NCBI RefSeq assembly: GCF_900110995.1
Contig: NZ_FOJF01000003.1
Location: forward strand, 62,001-126,000
Source: Chitinophaga sp. YR573
GTDB lineage: Bacteria; Bacteroidota; Bacteroidia; Chitinophagales; Chitinophagaceae
Direction: 5' to 3'
DNA length: 64,000 bases
Part shown: positions 7,740-16,505 of the stretch, in pieces
Layout: each line of letters starts with the position of its first letter
Numbering within the stretch: position 1 is the first letter of the stretch
Made by a program: the position numbers and the translations under genes
Notes under the pieces: model-generated
What the model was told of the DNA's origin: nothing
What the model saw: the letters and a program-made list of their open reading frames with translations, nothing else
Databases searched by the model: none

Positions 7740-8975
7740 ATGTCCAGTAGTGTCCATTTCACTAAAGGTAAAGGCATACGCCTCTACACGCCCCAGAATG
7801 AAGAGTACATTGATGCCGTATCCGGAACATTTAACCTCGCATTGGGTTATAGTCACCCGGAATTAGTAGACGTACTCAAAACACAGGTCGAAGACCTCAT
7901 CCACGTCTCATCTTCCTTCACAGGAGAACTTGCTCAAAACGTATTAGACAGTATCCTCGATCATGCACCGGAACACATTACAGACGGCTGGATGCGGGAT
8001 ATTATCGGCTCCACTGCCAATGAAGGCGCAGTGAAAATTGCCAACAAGTATAACGGGAAAAATGAAGTGATCAGTCTGTCCATGTCTCACCACGGACAAA
8101 CCCTGTTCGCTACCAGTATTTCCGGAAATGCTTTCCGCCGTAAATCATTCTCTAACACCATCTCCACTCAGAATGGGATCGTCCCTGCTCCCTATTGTTA
8201 CCGTTGCCCGTATTCCGCAAAAGGAGCGCCTGCATGCGGCTTTTTATGTACCGAAGCTATCCACGATTATGTACAGTATTCCAGCTCCGGTAATGTCTCC
8301 TGTCTGATCATAGAACCTATTTTGGGTAATGGTGGCAACATCATCCCACCTGAAGGTTATTTCGAAAGGATCAGGAAGATTTGTGATGAACTGGACATCG
8401 TACTTATTGCAGATGAAGTACAGACAGGCATTGGCAGAACAGGCCATATGTTTGCCAGTGAATATTACGATATACAACCAGATATCATCACACTGGCCAA
8501 AGGATTAGGCGGTATCGGTATCCCGGCAGCTGCTATCCTGTACCGTGCTGAATATGCGGTGCTTGAAAAGTTTGAACATTCTTACACATCAGGTGGTAAC
8601 CTGCTATCATTGACTGCCACACAAAAAACGATGGAAGTCGTTTCCAGAGAAGGATTTCTGGAAGATGTCCGCACAAACGGGAAGATCCTCGGTGAACTGC
8701 TGAATACGCTGAAAGAAGACTACGGACATATCATCGGAGATGTACGTGGTATCGGTTATATGTGGGGACTCGAAATCGTTGATAAAGACGGGGCTCCTGA
8801 TGTAAATCTATCTAACAAAATCATCGACTTAGCGCTCACAGATCATAAAATGATTTTAAGAGGATCGCGTTATGGCTTTGGTAACGTCGTAAAAGTAAGA
8901 CCCGCACTCACCGCTACAATAGACGATATAGAAGAGATCTATCTCCGTTTAGACAAATTATTCAGCCAGTTATAA
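7740..8975 (+). CDS. Class III PLP-dependent aminotransferase, 411 aa
   Basis: Fold-type I, class III aminotransferase (the 4-aminobutyrate/ornithine/diaminobutyrate family). Visible motifs are the N-terminal GTFNLALGYSHPELVDVL, the cofactor loop STANEGAVKIANKY, the IADEVQTGIGRTG signature with the Asp that holds the pyridine nitrogen, and the PLP lysine K254 in ITLAKGLGG. Length is normal. An unusual insert YCYRCPYSAKGAPACGFLC carries four cysteines and could be structural or metal-binding. It is first of four genes with gaps of 10, -4 and 5 bp, so it probably aminates a keto compound made by the downstream dehydrogenase, or the reverse. The substrate cannot be named. Confidence 0.85.
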   Translation: MSSSVHFTKGKGIRLYTPQNEEYIDAVSGTFNLALGYSHPELVDVLKTQVEDLIHVSSSFTGELAQNVLDSILDHAPEHITDGWMRDIIGSTANEGAVKIANKYNGKNEVISLSMSHHGQTLFATSISGNAFRRKSFSNTISTQNGIVPAPYCYRCPYSAKGAPACGFLCTEAIHDYVQYSSSGNVSCLIIEPILGNGGNIIPPEGYFERIRKICDELDIVLIADEVQTGIGRTGHMFASEYYDIQPDIITLAKGLGGIGIPAAAILYRAEYAVLEKFEHSYTSGGNLLSLTATQKTMEVVSREGFLEDVRTNGKILGELLNTLKEDYGHIIGDVRGIGYMWGLEIVDKDGAPDVNLSNKIIDLALTDHKMILRGSRYGFGNVVKVRPALTATIDDIEEIYLRLDKLFSQL

Positions 8976-8985
8976 ACCACACCCC

Positions 8986-10011
8986 ATGAAAGCAATCGTA
9001 TATAACAACCCCTGGGATATCAGGATAGAAGAGAAGGAAGAACCGGCTATCATCTTACCGGATGAAGTAATTGTAGAAATACGTGCCACTGGTATCTGTG
9101 GTACAGACCTCAGTATTATTTCAGGAGAATACCTCGCAAGGCCACAGGTGATCATCGGACATGAATCTGCTGGTGTGATAGTAGAAAAAGGTAAAGGCGT
9201 AGATAATTGTAACGTAGGTGATCGTGTAATCATAGATCCCACTTACTATTGCGGTTACTGTGATAACTGCCGCAAAGGATTACGTAATCATTGCCTGCTG
9301 AAATCTACTACAGAAGCGGGCGTATCCATCGATGGTACTTTCACCCGCTATTTCAAAACTACCCAGCGTTTCATTTATGGTTTACATGATAACATTCCCT
9401 TTGAACAGGGCGCTATGTCAGAGCCATTAAGCTGTGTATTAACAGCTGTAAAGAAACTGGCTGTAACTCCCTTCATGCGTACTGCTATACTCGGTGGCGG
9501 TCCTATCGGCCTGCTATTCTACATGGCGTTGAAACAACACGGTATCCGGGAAGGTGTGATCTATGAAACATCAAAGAACAGGATCAAGCTGATAGAGCAG
9601 AACAACGTCCTCTCCAAAGGCTGGCAAATAGCGCCGGAATTCATCCCGCAGAAAAACCAGTACGACCTGATCATCGATACCACTGGTAGTTTACTGGAAA
9701 AATCCATGTTGGCAATTGCAGATGGCGGAAAAATTTCCCTGATGGGCTTACGTAACAATCAACAGACCATCAACCCCCGCGAGATAGCAGACAGAAGTAT
9801 CTCTATCATCGGTTCCATCGATTCTCAGGATACTTTTAAACATGCGGTAGACCTCATCAACAGTGGCAGATTAGAACTGGAAAAGATCATCACCAATGGG
9901 TACAGTCTGAATGATTTTACCACAGCAGTGAAAGATCTCGGCTGTGATGTGGGTACCAGACAACGGAACAATAATATCTCCAGTCTTAAATCTTTTATCT
10001 CAATAACATGA
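8986..10011 (+). CDS. Zinc-dependent medium-chain alcohol dehydrogenase, 341 aa
   Basis: MDR-family dehydrogenase of the threonine/sorbitol dehydrogenase type. Catalytic zinc ligands are visible in ATGICGTDL (Cys about 38) and GHESAGVIVEKG. The structural zinc site has four cysteines in CGYCDNCRKGLRNHC. The Rossmann fold begins at AILGGGPIGLLFY. Length is typical. It oxidises a secondary alcohol with NAD(P), or the reverse. Its ATGA overlap with the next gene and its place after the aminotransferase suggest an alcohol-to-ketone-to-amine sequence, possibly on a cyclitol or sugar; that is inference. Confidence 0.85.
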   Translation: MKAIVYNNPWDIRIEEKEEPAIILPDEVIVEIRATGICGTDLSIISGEYLARPQVIIGHESAGVIVEKGKGVDNCNVGDRVIIDPTYYCGYCDNCRKGLRNHCLLKSTTEAGVSIDGTFTRYFKTTQRFIYGLHDNIPFEQGAMSEPLSCVLTAVKKLAVTPFMRTAILGGGPIGLLFYMALKQHGIREGVIYETSKNRIKLIEQNNVLSKGWQIAPEFIPQKNQYDLIIDTTGSLLEKSMLAIADGGKISLMGLRNNQQTINPREIADRSISIIGSIDSQDTFKHAVDLINSGRLELEKIITNGYSLNDFTTAVKDLGCDVGTRQRNNNISSLKSFISIT

Positions 10012-10691
10012 AATACATCATCTTCGACATTGACGGTACTTTAACAGATACCACTGAAATAGACGATCAATGTTTTACACAGGCGATAGAAGATACATTT
10101 GGCTTCTACGACTTTGAAACAAACTATGGACATTATAAGAATACCACCGACTCAGGTATCATAGACCAGCTCTTCCGCGAAAGACTGGGCCGTTCTTACA
10201 ACCCAGAAGAACAGCACAAATTCATTTTGCATTTTTGTAACTTACTGGAACAGGCGTATAAAAACAACCCGGACTGTATCCGTGAAATAAGCAAGGCTGC
10301 TAAGATCATAGAACTCCTCTGTCAGCAGGAACATCTCAGCATAGGACTGGCAACAGGTGGCTGGCGTGAATCCGCATTATTCAAGTTACGTTGTGCCGGC
10401 ATCAATATTGATGGATGTACCGCAGCTTCTTTTGCACAGGACGCCATGGCCCGTCAGGATATCATCGGGCATACTATCCGCAGGATGAATGTAAAGCATC
10501 ATCGCGAACAGCACGTATCCGATATCGTATACATAGGAGATGGCAACTGGGATTACCTGGCTACGATTGAATTAGGTATCCGCTTCATCGGTATAGAAAA
10601 TAAAAGACTGGCTCATCTGAACGATATCATCAAAATTGCTGATTATGATGATTTACATCAGCATATCGGCATGATGCAACACATTGATTAA
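10008..10691 (+). CDS. HAD-superfamily hydrolase, 227 aa
   Basis: HAD phosphatase of the phosphoglycolate-phosphatase-like subgroup. Motif I is FDIDGTLTDT with nucleophile Asp7 and general acid Asp9. A helical cap follows (residues about 18-85). Motif II lies in LSIGLATGGW, and motif IV is DIVYIGDGNWDYLAT. Start overlaps the dehydrogenase stop (ATGA), indicating translational coupling. In this operon it probably removes a phosphate from the pathway intermediate before or after transamination. The exact substrate is unknown. Confidence 0.85.
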   Translation: MKYIIFDIDGTLTDTTEIDDQCFTQAIEDTFGFYDFETNYGHYKNTTDSGIIDQLFRERLGRSYNPEEQHKFILHFCNLLEQAYKNNPDCIREISKAAKIIELLCQQEHLSIGLATGGWRESALFKLRCAGINIDGCTAASFAQDAMARQDIIGHTIRRMNVKHHREQHVSDIVYIGDGNWDYLATIELGIRFIGIENKRLAHLNDIIKIADYDDLHQHIGMMQHID

Positions 10692-10696
10692 AACAT

Positions 10697-11830
10697 ATGA
10701 CCATTAACACAAAGCGGTCTTACCGTATTGCCACCAGCATCTTTTTCTTTATAGCAGGCCTGACTTATTCAAGTTGGGCCTGCCGTATTCATGATATAAA
10801 AGCCCACTTCGGCCTTAACAACGCAGAACTGGGCAGCGTATTATTCTCCTTACCCGTAGGACTGATGATCAGCTTACCCATCTCAGGCTGGATGGTTACC
10901 CGTATCGGCAGCAGGAGAGTCCTCATCACCGCAGGTCTCTTTTTTCCTTTCATGCTTTGCATCATTGGCCTTAGTACACAAATCTGGCAACTGGTCATCG
11001 TTCTTTTTTTGTTCGGTTTCATGAACAACGTATTCGAAATAGCGATGAACACCCAGGCTGTAGGAATAGAATCCTTATACAAGCGATCTATCATGGCTTC
11101 CTTTCACGGACTCTGGAGTTTGGCAGGATTCACCGGTATCGGTATAGGGACGCTGGCAATCGCCTTAAAATGGCCAATACACATACATTTTATCACCATC
11201 GGGATCATCTGCTGGACATTGGTATTAATCTGCTGGAAAAACTTATTACCGGAAGATGAGGTATCTGAAGGATCCCAGCCCCTTTTCGCAAAACCAGACG
11301 GCCACATCTTAAAACTGGGATTAATAGCTTTTGCCAGCCTGGTAACAGAAGGCACCATGTTCGACTGGAGCGGGGTATATTTCCAGAAGATCATCAACGT
11401 CCCCGAATCACTAACAACAGTAGGATACATTGCCTTCATGGGTACAATGGCAGGGGGCCGCTTCGCAGCAGATTACATAGTCACCCGGTTTGGCGTGAAA
11501 CATGTATTGCAGTGCAGTGGTATCATCAGTACCAGCGGACTATTACTGGCAATAATATTCCCCAACATATACACAGCTACACTGGGCTTTCTGTTAGTAG
11601 GTATCGGGGTCTCCTCTGTAGTTCCACTAGTACTGGCATTAGCCGGCAAATCCAAAACATTACCCCCGGGAGTCGCCATTGCAGCAGTATCCACAGTAGG
11701 TTTCCTGGGCTTCTTACTGGGCCCGCCACTCATTGGATTCATCGCAGAAGCAATGGACCTGCGCTGGTCCTTTGCACTGATAGCCATTCTGGGCTTTGGA
11801 ACAACTTTACTGGCATCTAAAATAGAGTAG
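10697..11830 (+). CDS. MFS transporter, 377 aa
   Basis: About 12 membrane helices, with the MFS loop 2-3 signature near SGWMVTRIGSRRVLITAG and a repeat of it in the second half (GRFAADYIVTRFGVKHVL). It resembles the sugar/drug-type FucP-YbjJ group. As last gene of the operon it presumably exports the product or imports the substrate. The stop codon TAG (11828-11830) lies inside the left terminal repeat of MITE copy 2 (GTAGTGCCTCAG). The present C-terminus (LLASKIE) may therefore have been set by the insertion, and the original protein could have been slightly longer. Confidence 0.85.
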   Translation: MTINTKRSYRIATSIFFFIAGLTYSSWACRIHDIKAHFGLNNAELGSVLFSLPVGLMISLPISGWMVTRIGSRRVLITAGLFFPFMLCIIGLSTQIWQLVIVLFLFGFMNNVFEIAMNTQAVGIESLYKRSIMASFHGLWSLAGFTGIGIGTLAIALKWPIHIHFITIGIICWTLVLICWKNLLPEDEVSEGSQPLFAKPDGHILKLGLIAFASLVTEGTMFDWSGVYFQKIINVPESLTTVGYIAFMGTMAGGRFAADYIVTRFGVKHVLQCSGIISTSGLLLAIIFPNIYTATLGFLLVGIGVSSVVPLVLALAGKSKTLPPGVAIAAVSTVGFLGFLLGPPLIGFIAEAMDLRWSFALIAILGFGTTLLASKIE

Positions 11831-12027
11831 TGCCTCAGTTTGATTACATAATCTTCGCACCAGATGTTGTTGATCAATAAATACACCTTATCTGACGTGA
11901 ATATTAGGTGAAGTTAAATTGAAAAACAAATCCTGCACCCATATTCCCAAGCTAAATCAGAGAACTAAACAGTCAGATGCAGTGTATTTATGATCAATAA
12001 CATCTGGCAATTAACATTCAAACTGAG
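11827..12027 (+). mobile_element. MITE-like repeat, copy 2
   Basis: The left end GTAGTGCCTCAGTTTGATTA overlaps the stop codon of the MFS gene. The right end stops at AACATTCAAACTGAG and lacks the outer GCACTACC. The inner arm reads GATGTTGTTGATCA on the left, so one A-T pair has become a G-T wobble against the right arm. The central block is nearly identical to the other copies. No target duplication is evident. Confidence 0.8.
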
Positions 12028-12112
12028 AATCGACGGGTAAAAAATACAAACAAGTTGGTATTTTTTACCTGTTATAAATTCGATATATTGTATTCCAAAG
12101 AAATGTACCCCA

Positions 12113-14122
12113 ATGGATATGCTTGTCCCCAAAACAAAACTAGCTAAGCTCAATAAGCCAGTATCGCGCAAATTAAGAGCTTATGCCTTCGACCCTTCTC
12201 TATCATTGTTAACAGATACTGTACAGGTTAATAATATTGTTTACAAAGTTGAATGGGAAGAACTACAGCAGGCTGGAACAAAAACACTGCCTGCCGGTGA
12301 GTATATAGAGATCATTGATTATGACCCCGCTTCCGGTGTTTTTTATCCACCGGTAGATCTGAACGATCCATACTTACTGGCTCAGGACGGACTAAATCCC
12401 AGTGTCAGTAATCCGCAATTCCATCAGCAGATGGTCTATGCCGTGATAATGACCACCATAAAGAATTTTGAACGGGCATTGGGCCGGAAGATCCAATGGT
12501 CTCCTCATATTTATCTTACTGAAAGTAACAAAATAGGAGGTAGCAGTTTTGTACAAAGGTTGCGTATTTATCCGCATGCCTTAAGACAGGCAAACGCCTA
12601 TTACAATCCTCAGAAAAAAAGCCTGCTCTTTGGATACTTTCCTGCAAAACCAGCAAATGTGCAGTTACAGTTACCCGGTGGTACTGTATTTACCTGCCTT
12701 AGTCATGATGTAATCGCACACGAAACAACACATGCCATCCTGGACGGACTGCATCAGCGATATATTGAAGATACGCATCCGGATACCCGGGCCTTTCATG
12801 AAGCATTTTCAGATATTGTAGCCTTATTTCAGCATTTTACTTTCCCTGAAGTACTAAAACACCAGATTGCCAAAACAAAGGGCGATCTGAATGCCCAGAA
12901 TCTCCTTGGACAATTAGCCCAGCAGTTCGGCCTGGCAATGGGAAGTTATGGTAGCCTGCGTGATGCCATTGGGAAAACAGACCCGGTAACAGGAGAATGG
13001 ACACCTCAGAAACCTGATCCGGAAGAATACGCTACTAAAATGGAATTCCATGATCGTGGCGCTGTACTGGTAGCTGCTATATTCGACGCATTCCTCAATA
13101 TTTATAAACAACGTATCAAACCATTGTTAAGGGTCTCCACAGGCGGAGAGGGAGATCTTCATCCTGATATGGTCGATCTGTTAGCGAATACAGCTTCAGA
13201 CACTGCTTCCCGTATCCTCAAAATATGCGTCCGGGCACTGGACTATTGCCCTCCGGTAGATATCAATTATGGGGATTATCTGCGGGCACTCATTACCGCA
13301 GATGTTGATATGGTAGCTGAAGATGAAAAGAATTACCGCGTTGCTTTCATAGAAAGCTTTCAAAAACGGGGCATCTTCCCTACAGGTGTAAAAACAATGT
13401 CCGTGGAATCATTGGTGCATGAGCCGTTCCCTGAATTTGAACTCGCAGAAGATGACGAAGAAATATTTATTAAGTTCCTCAAAGAGTTTAAGGAAGCGGT
13501 TGCCTATGAAACAAGCAGGGAGAAAGTCTTTGATACAACTAAATATTTTATCTCAGGAGATAAGAAAAAGAAAATTACAGGATTATATGATCGTATTAAT
13601 TCAAAATTCATTTTGAGCAATGCCGGTAAAAAATTTGCGGAACTCTCCGGTTTATTATTCCCGGAAGGTACAATGGCTTGTGAGGGCCTGGGATTCGGTC
13701 ATTCGGATTACTCTGATTTAGCTAAATATTCAGTAGAGAATCTCTGGCTGGCCAGCAGGATCACACCGGATGATAAAATAATAAATCATGTGATCATTAA
13801 CCTTGTGCAGAAAAGAGGCATAAGAGTAAACATTGATGCAGAACAGAATTTTTCAGTCGCAGGTTATTTTGATCCCGGAAAAGATAAACCGGATAATGGA
13901 TTTATTTTCCGTGGCGGATGCACACTGATCTTTGACCTTGATAAAATGCAATTGAAATATGCTATAAAAAAAGGGATTGATGATGTTGAGCGTATGGAAC
14001 GTCAGTATAAATACAAGAACAATATCGGCGCAGATAAAGGCGAAGTATACTTTTCTGATAAAACACTCGCAACGCTTTCAGGCCCTTTCGCATTCATGCA
14101 TTCATTTACCCATCAACATTAA
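12113..14122 (+). CDS. HExxH zinc metalloprotease-like protein, 669 aa
   Basis: A gluzincin-type active site is visible: VIAHETTHAILDG with His203, Glu204 and His207, then FHEAFSDIVALFQ with Glu230 as third zinc ligand. This is the thermolysin-like (M4-clan MA) arrangement. There is no signal peptide, so it acts inside the cell or is exported otherwise. The C-terminal third (GGCTLIFDLDKMQLKYAIKKG) is a separate domain of unknown type. It is 5 bp from, and cotranscribed with, an MBL-fold hydrolase. Protease/MBL pairs occur in bacterial conflict systems, but no such role is proven here. Confidence 0.75.
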   Translation: MDMLVPKTKLAKLNKPVSRKLRAYAFDPSLSLLTDTVQVNNIVYKVEWEELQQAGTKTLPAGEYIEIIDYDPASGVFYPPVDLNDPYLLAQDGLNPSVSNPQFHQQMVYAVIMTTIKNFERALGRKIQWSPHIYLTESNKIGGSSFVQRLRIYPHALRQANAYYNPQKKSLLFGYFPAKPANVQLQLPGGTVFTCLSHDVIAHETTHAILDGLHQRYIEDTHPDTRAFHEAFSDIVALFQHFTFPEVLKHQIAKTKGDLNAQNLLGQLAQQFGLAMGSYGSLRDAIGKTDPVTGEWTPQKPDPEEYATKMEFHDRGAVLVAAIFDAFLNIYKQRIKPLLRVSTGGEGDLHPDMVDLLANTASDTASRILKICVRALDYCPPVDINYGDYLRALITADVDMVAEDEKNYRVAFIESFQKRGIFPTGVKTMSVESLVHEPFPEFELAEDDEEIFIKFLKEFKEAVAYETSREKVFDTTKYFISGDKKKKITGLYDRINSKFILSNAGKKFAELSGLLFPEGTMACEGLGFGHSDYSDLAKYSVENLWLASRITPDDKIINHVIINLVQKRGIRVNIDAEQNFSVAGYFDPGKDKPDNGFIFRGGCTLIFDLDKMQLKYAIKKGIDDVERMERQYKYKNNIGADKGEVYFSDKTLATLSGPFAFMHSFTHQH

Positions 14123-14127
14123 TTAAG

Positions 14128-15636
14128 ATGAAAAATATTGATTCTATCAAAGTGCGAATGTACAGGCATGGCTTTGGAGATTGTTTCTTACTGCAATTCT
14201 TTGCCGGAGCTACCCGCAACTTTACCATGCTGATCGACTGTGGTTTAAAGCTGAATGATAGTGTAGAGGGAATCACGCTGGATAATGTAAGAGATGATAT
14301 TGTAAAAGAATTAAAAGGTAGCAGGAAAACCGTGCCTCAGCTGGATGTATTGGTAGCTACCCACGAACACTGGGACCATGTATCAGGATTCCATCCGGAT
14401 AAGAAACTGTTTGATAAATTGCCTATCGGTAAGTTATGGCTGGCATGGACAGAAAACCCTGAAGATAAAGATGCTAAAGTATTGAATAAAGGTCTCCGGA
14501 AAAGAGTAAAGGCGCTTAAAATTGCCGCAGAACATTTGAAGAAAAAGACAGATGAAAATGCGGCTGCTTTTAAGCTGCAGATAGGTGGAGATAATATGCT
14601 GATCCAAAGAAAAGCGTTTAATAATTCTTTGGATGGATTGCTTGAATTCTTCGGGCCCCTGGCATTAACAACAACACCGGGAGGAATAAAAGTGAGCGAT
14701 CAGTTTAAGATCAGTCTTGATACGCAGAATGCGATGGACCATCTGCGGACTTTAGCAAAGAAAGGTGAAGCAGGAATAGTCTATCTGGACCCTGGTGAGT
14801 TAATTGAAGAGAAAACAAAATTGCCCGGCATCCGCATGTATGTAATGGGGCCACCCAAAAACAAATTATTGAATAAAGCCGCGCCATCAGGTGGTGCAAA
14901 AAAAGAAGTCTATTTTGGCGATAGCTCACTGGCTGGATTTGTAGAAGGGATCTTTGGAATGGATGCCCAGGATCCTTCACTGGATGGTGGCCGGCCATTT
15001 GGGACTGCAACAACCATATCACTGGCAGAGGCGGAGCAGCTGGATTATATGAAAGCCTCCTATTTTGATCCTGAACAGTCTTACCGCAAAATTGATGACG
15101 ACTGGCTGGATATGGCGGGTGCATTAGCAATGCAAATGGATGCTGATACGAATAATACCAGCCTGGTGCTGGCAATAGAATTCATTGATAGCGGCAGGGT
15201 GCTTTTATTCCCGGGAGATGCACAGGTAGGGAACTGGCTTAGCTGGCATGAACACGAATGGGAGGTAAAGAACGATGGGAAAAAGGAAACGGTGAATGCG
15301 GAACATTTATTAAATAATACCGTATTCTATAAAGTAGGGCATCATTGCAGCCATAACGCAACATTGAAGGAGAAAGGTCTGGAGATGATGACACATGAGG
15401 ATCTTGTCGCTTTTGTTCCTGAAAAAGAACACCAGTATAAAGGCATTCCTCATACACCGCTTTTAAACACGCTGCTGGAAAAAACGAGAGGAAGGACAGT
15501 AGTTTCCGCAGATGTAAATTTCCCTGCGGGAAATGTACTTAAAAAGAAACCACAAGGGTTGAGCAGGGAAGAATGGGCACGTTTTAAAGAGCAGTTGACA
15601 ATTACAGATTTATTCGTAGAATATATAGTAAAATAA
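14128..15636 (+). CDS. MBL-fold metallo-hydrolase (ComEC/Rec2-like), 502 aa
   Basis: Metallo-beta-lactamase fold. The metal motif HxHxDH is His79, His81, Asp83 and His84 in VATHEHWDHVSGF. A later GD motif is LLFPGDAQVGNWL and a His motif is KVGHHCSHNATL, matching the soluble ComEC/Rec2-type hydrolase domain. The start RMYRHGFGDCFLLQF is the usual first strand. No membrane segments are present, so it is not a competence channel. It is longer than typical (an insertion between about 120 and 300). It follows the HExxH protease with a 5-bp gap and ends at a strong terminator, making a two-gene unit. Confidence 0.85.
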   Translation: MKNIDSIKVRMYRHGFGDCFLLQFFAGATRNFTMLIDCGLKLNDSVEGITLDNVRDDIVKELKGSRKTVPQLDVLVATHEHWDHVSGFHPDKKLFDKLPIGKLWLAWTENPEDKDAKVLNKGLRKRVKALKIAAEHLKKKTDENAAAFKLQIGGDNMLIQRKAFNNSLDGLLEFFGPLALTTTPGGIKVSDQFKISLDTQNAMDHLRTLAKKGEAGIVYLDPGELIEEKTKLPGIRMYVMGPPKNKLLNKAAPSGGAKKEVYFGDSSLAGFVEGIFGMDAQDPSLDGGRPFGTATTISLAEAEQLDYMKASYFDPEQSYRKIDDDWLDMAGALAMQMDADTNNTSLVLAIEFIDSGRVLLFPGDAQVGNWLSWHEHEWEVKNDGKKETVNAEHLLNNTVFYKVGHHCSHNATLKEKGLEMMTHEDLVAFVPEKEHQYKGIPHTPLLNTLLEKTRGRTVVSADVNFPAGNVLKKKPQGLSREEWARFKEQLTITDLFVEYIVK

Positions 15637-15641
15637 TATGG

Positions 15642-15673
15642 CCGCTTACATCGAATGATGTAAGCGGTTTTTT
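15642..15673. terminator. Terminator after the MBL gene
   Basis: CCGCTTACATC (15642-15652) pairs perfectly with GATGTAAGCGG (15657-15667) across GAAT and is followed by six T. The hairpin also encodes the last residues of the convergent DinB-like protein (RLHHSM). Confidence 0.9.
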
Positions 15674-16152
15674 ACTTTTTCAGCAATATTCTTCAATTGA
15701 TGGATATGCCTTTGTGTATGCACTATTATAAAATGATTCCATTCCATCCTCGTCAATTCTCCAAATCCGGGCATAGCAAATTCCAGACAGGTAACACTTT
15801 GATCCTGCTTTTTAAGATTCTCACCCACTTCATCAAGTGTTAATGTCAGACACTTTAGCAATAACTTTTTATCATGTGGATGATCAGAAGGAATAATAAA
15901 CTCCGGAGATTTAAATTTCTCATTGAAGTTCAAAAACAGGTCCTCTATACTTTTGATCTTTTCTCCGGGATTTCTTTCAGTAGGAGCTACAGCACCCTGT
16001 AACACCTGGGATACACCGGATACAGATTTATAGATATGTTCACCTACCTGTCCGGCAGTCCAGCTACCTTCAAAAGGGACCATATTCATTTCTTCTTCAT
16101 TGAATGAAGACAGGATCTTTATAAGTGCCGCAGCAGTATTATGTAATTCCAT
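15646..16152 (-). CDS. DinB-like four-helix protein, 168 aa
   Basis: DinB/DinB_2 superfamily, a four-helix bundle that usually binds a divalent metal through three histidines. Visible are GSWTAGQVGEHIYKS (His about 38) and the C-terminal helix IVHTQRHIHQLKNI, which carries the remaining candidate ligands. Members include bacillithiol- or mycothiol-dependent transferases, but the substrate here is unknown. The gene is single, convergent with the MBL gene, and its 3' end lies inside a terminator stem. MITE copy 3 sits about 100 bp upstream. Confidence 0.8.
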   Translation of the reverse strand: MELHNTAAALIKILSSFNEEEMNMVPFEGSWTAGQVGEHIYKSVSGVSQVLQGAVAPTERNPGEKIKSIEDLFLNFNEKFKSPEFIIPSDHPHDKKLLLKCLTLTLDEVGENLKKQDQSVTCLEFAMPGFGELTRMEWNHFIIVHTQRHIHQLKNIAEKVKNRLHHSM

Positions 16153-16251
16153 AACGATCTCAATTATTATGAACCAAATGTCTATACTAAAATGGACAAT
16201 ACAGGGGCGTATTCACGACTTCTTAAGGGGGGATTTAGGACATTAATTTCC

Positions 16252-16465
16252 AGTAGTACCTCAAGTTCCTCAGTTTGATTACATAATCTTCGAGCCAGAT
16301 GTTATTGATCAATAAATACACCTTATCTGACGTGAATATTAGGTGAAGTTAAATTGAAAAACAAATCCTAAACCCATATTCCAAAGCTAAATCAGAGAAC
16401 TAAACAGTCAGATGCAGTGTATTTATGATCAATAACATCTATAACATTCGAACTGAGTCTCTACC
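16252..16465 (+). mobile_element. MITE-like repeat, copy 3
   Basis: The left end AGTAGTACCTCA is followed by a short partial duplication (AGTTCCTCAG) before the usual TTTGATTACATAATC. The right end is AACTGAGTCTCTACC. Flanks TAATTTCC (16244-16251) and TAATTTTCC (16466-16474) look like an imperfect target duplication. The inner inverted repeat is intact. It lies between two divergent genes and extends to about 40 bp before the 16506 start, so it may carry that gene's promoter. Confidence 0.8.
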
Positions 16466-16505
16466 TAATTTTCCTACATTTGCCCTACTTTTAAAACAAT
16501 CGTTT

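Noticed and set aside
11473..11886. Minus-strand ORF across the MFS gene and MITE
   Set aside because: Antisense shadow; composition is not protein-like and it runs into the repeat.
12113..15636. Calling the protease/MBL pair a known defence system
   Set aside because: No NTPase, sensor or nuclease partner is seen, and known systems pair MBL domains with other components.
16425..16505. Longer start of the DUF1349 protein
   Set aside because: It lies inside MITE copy 3 and would place 27 residues before a clear signal peptide.
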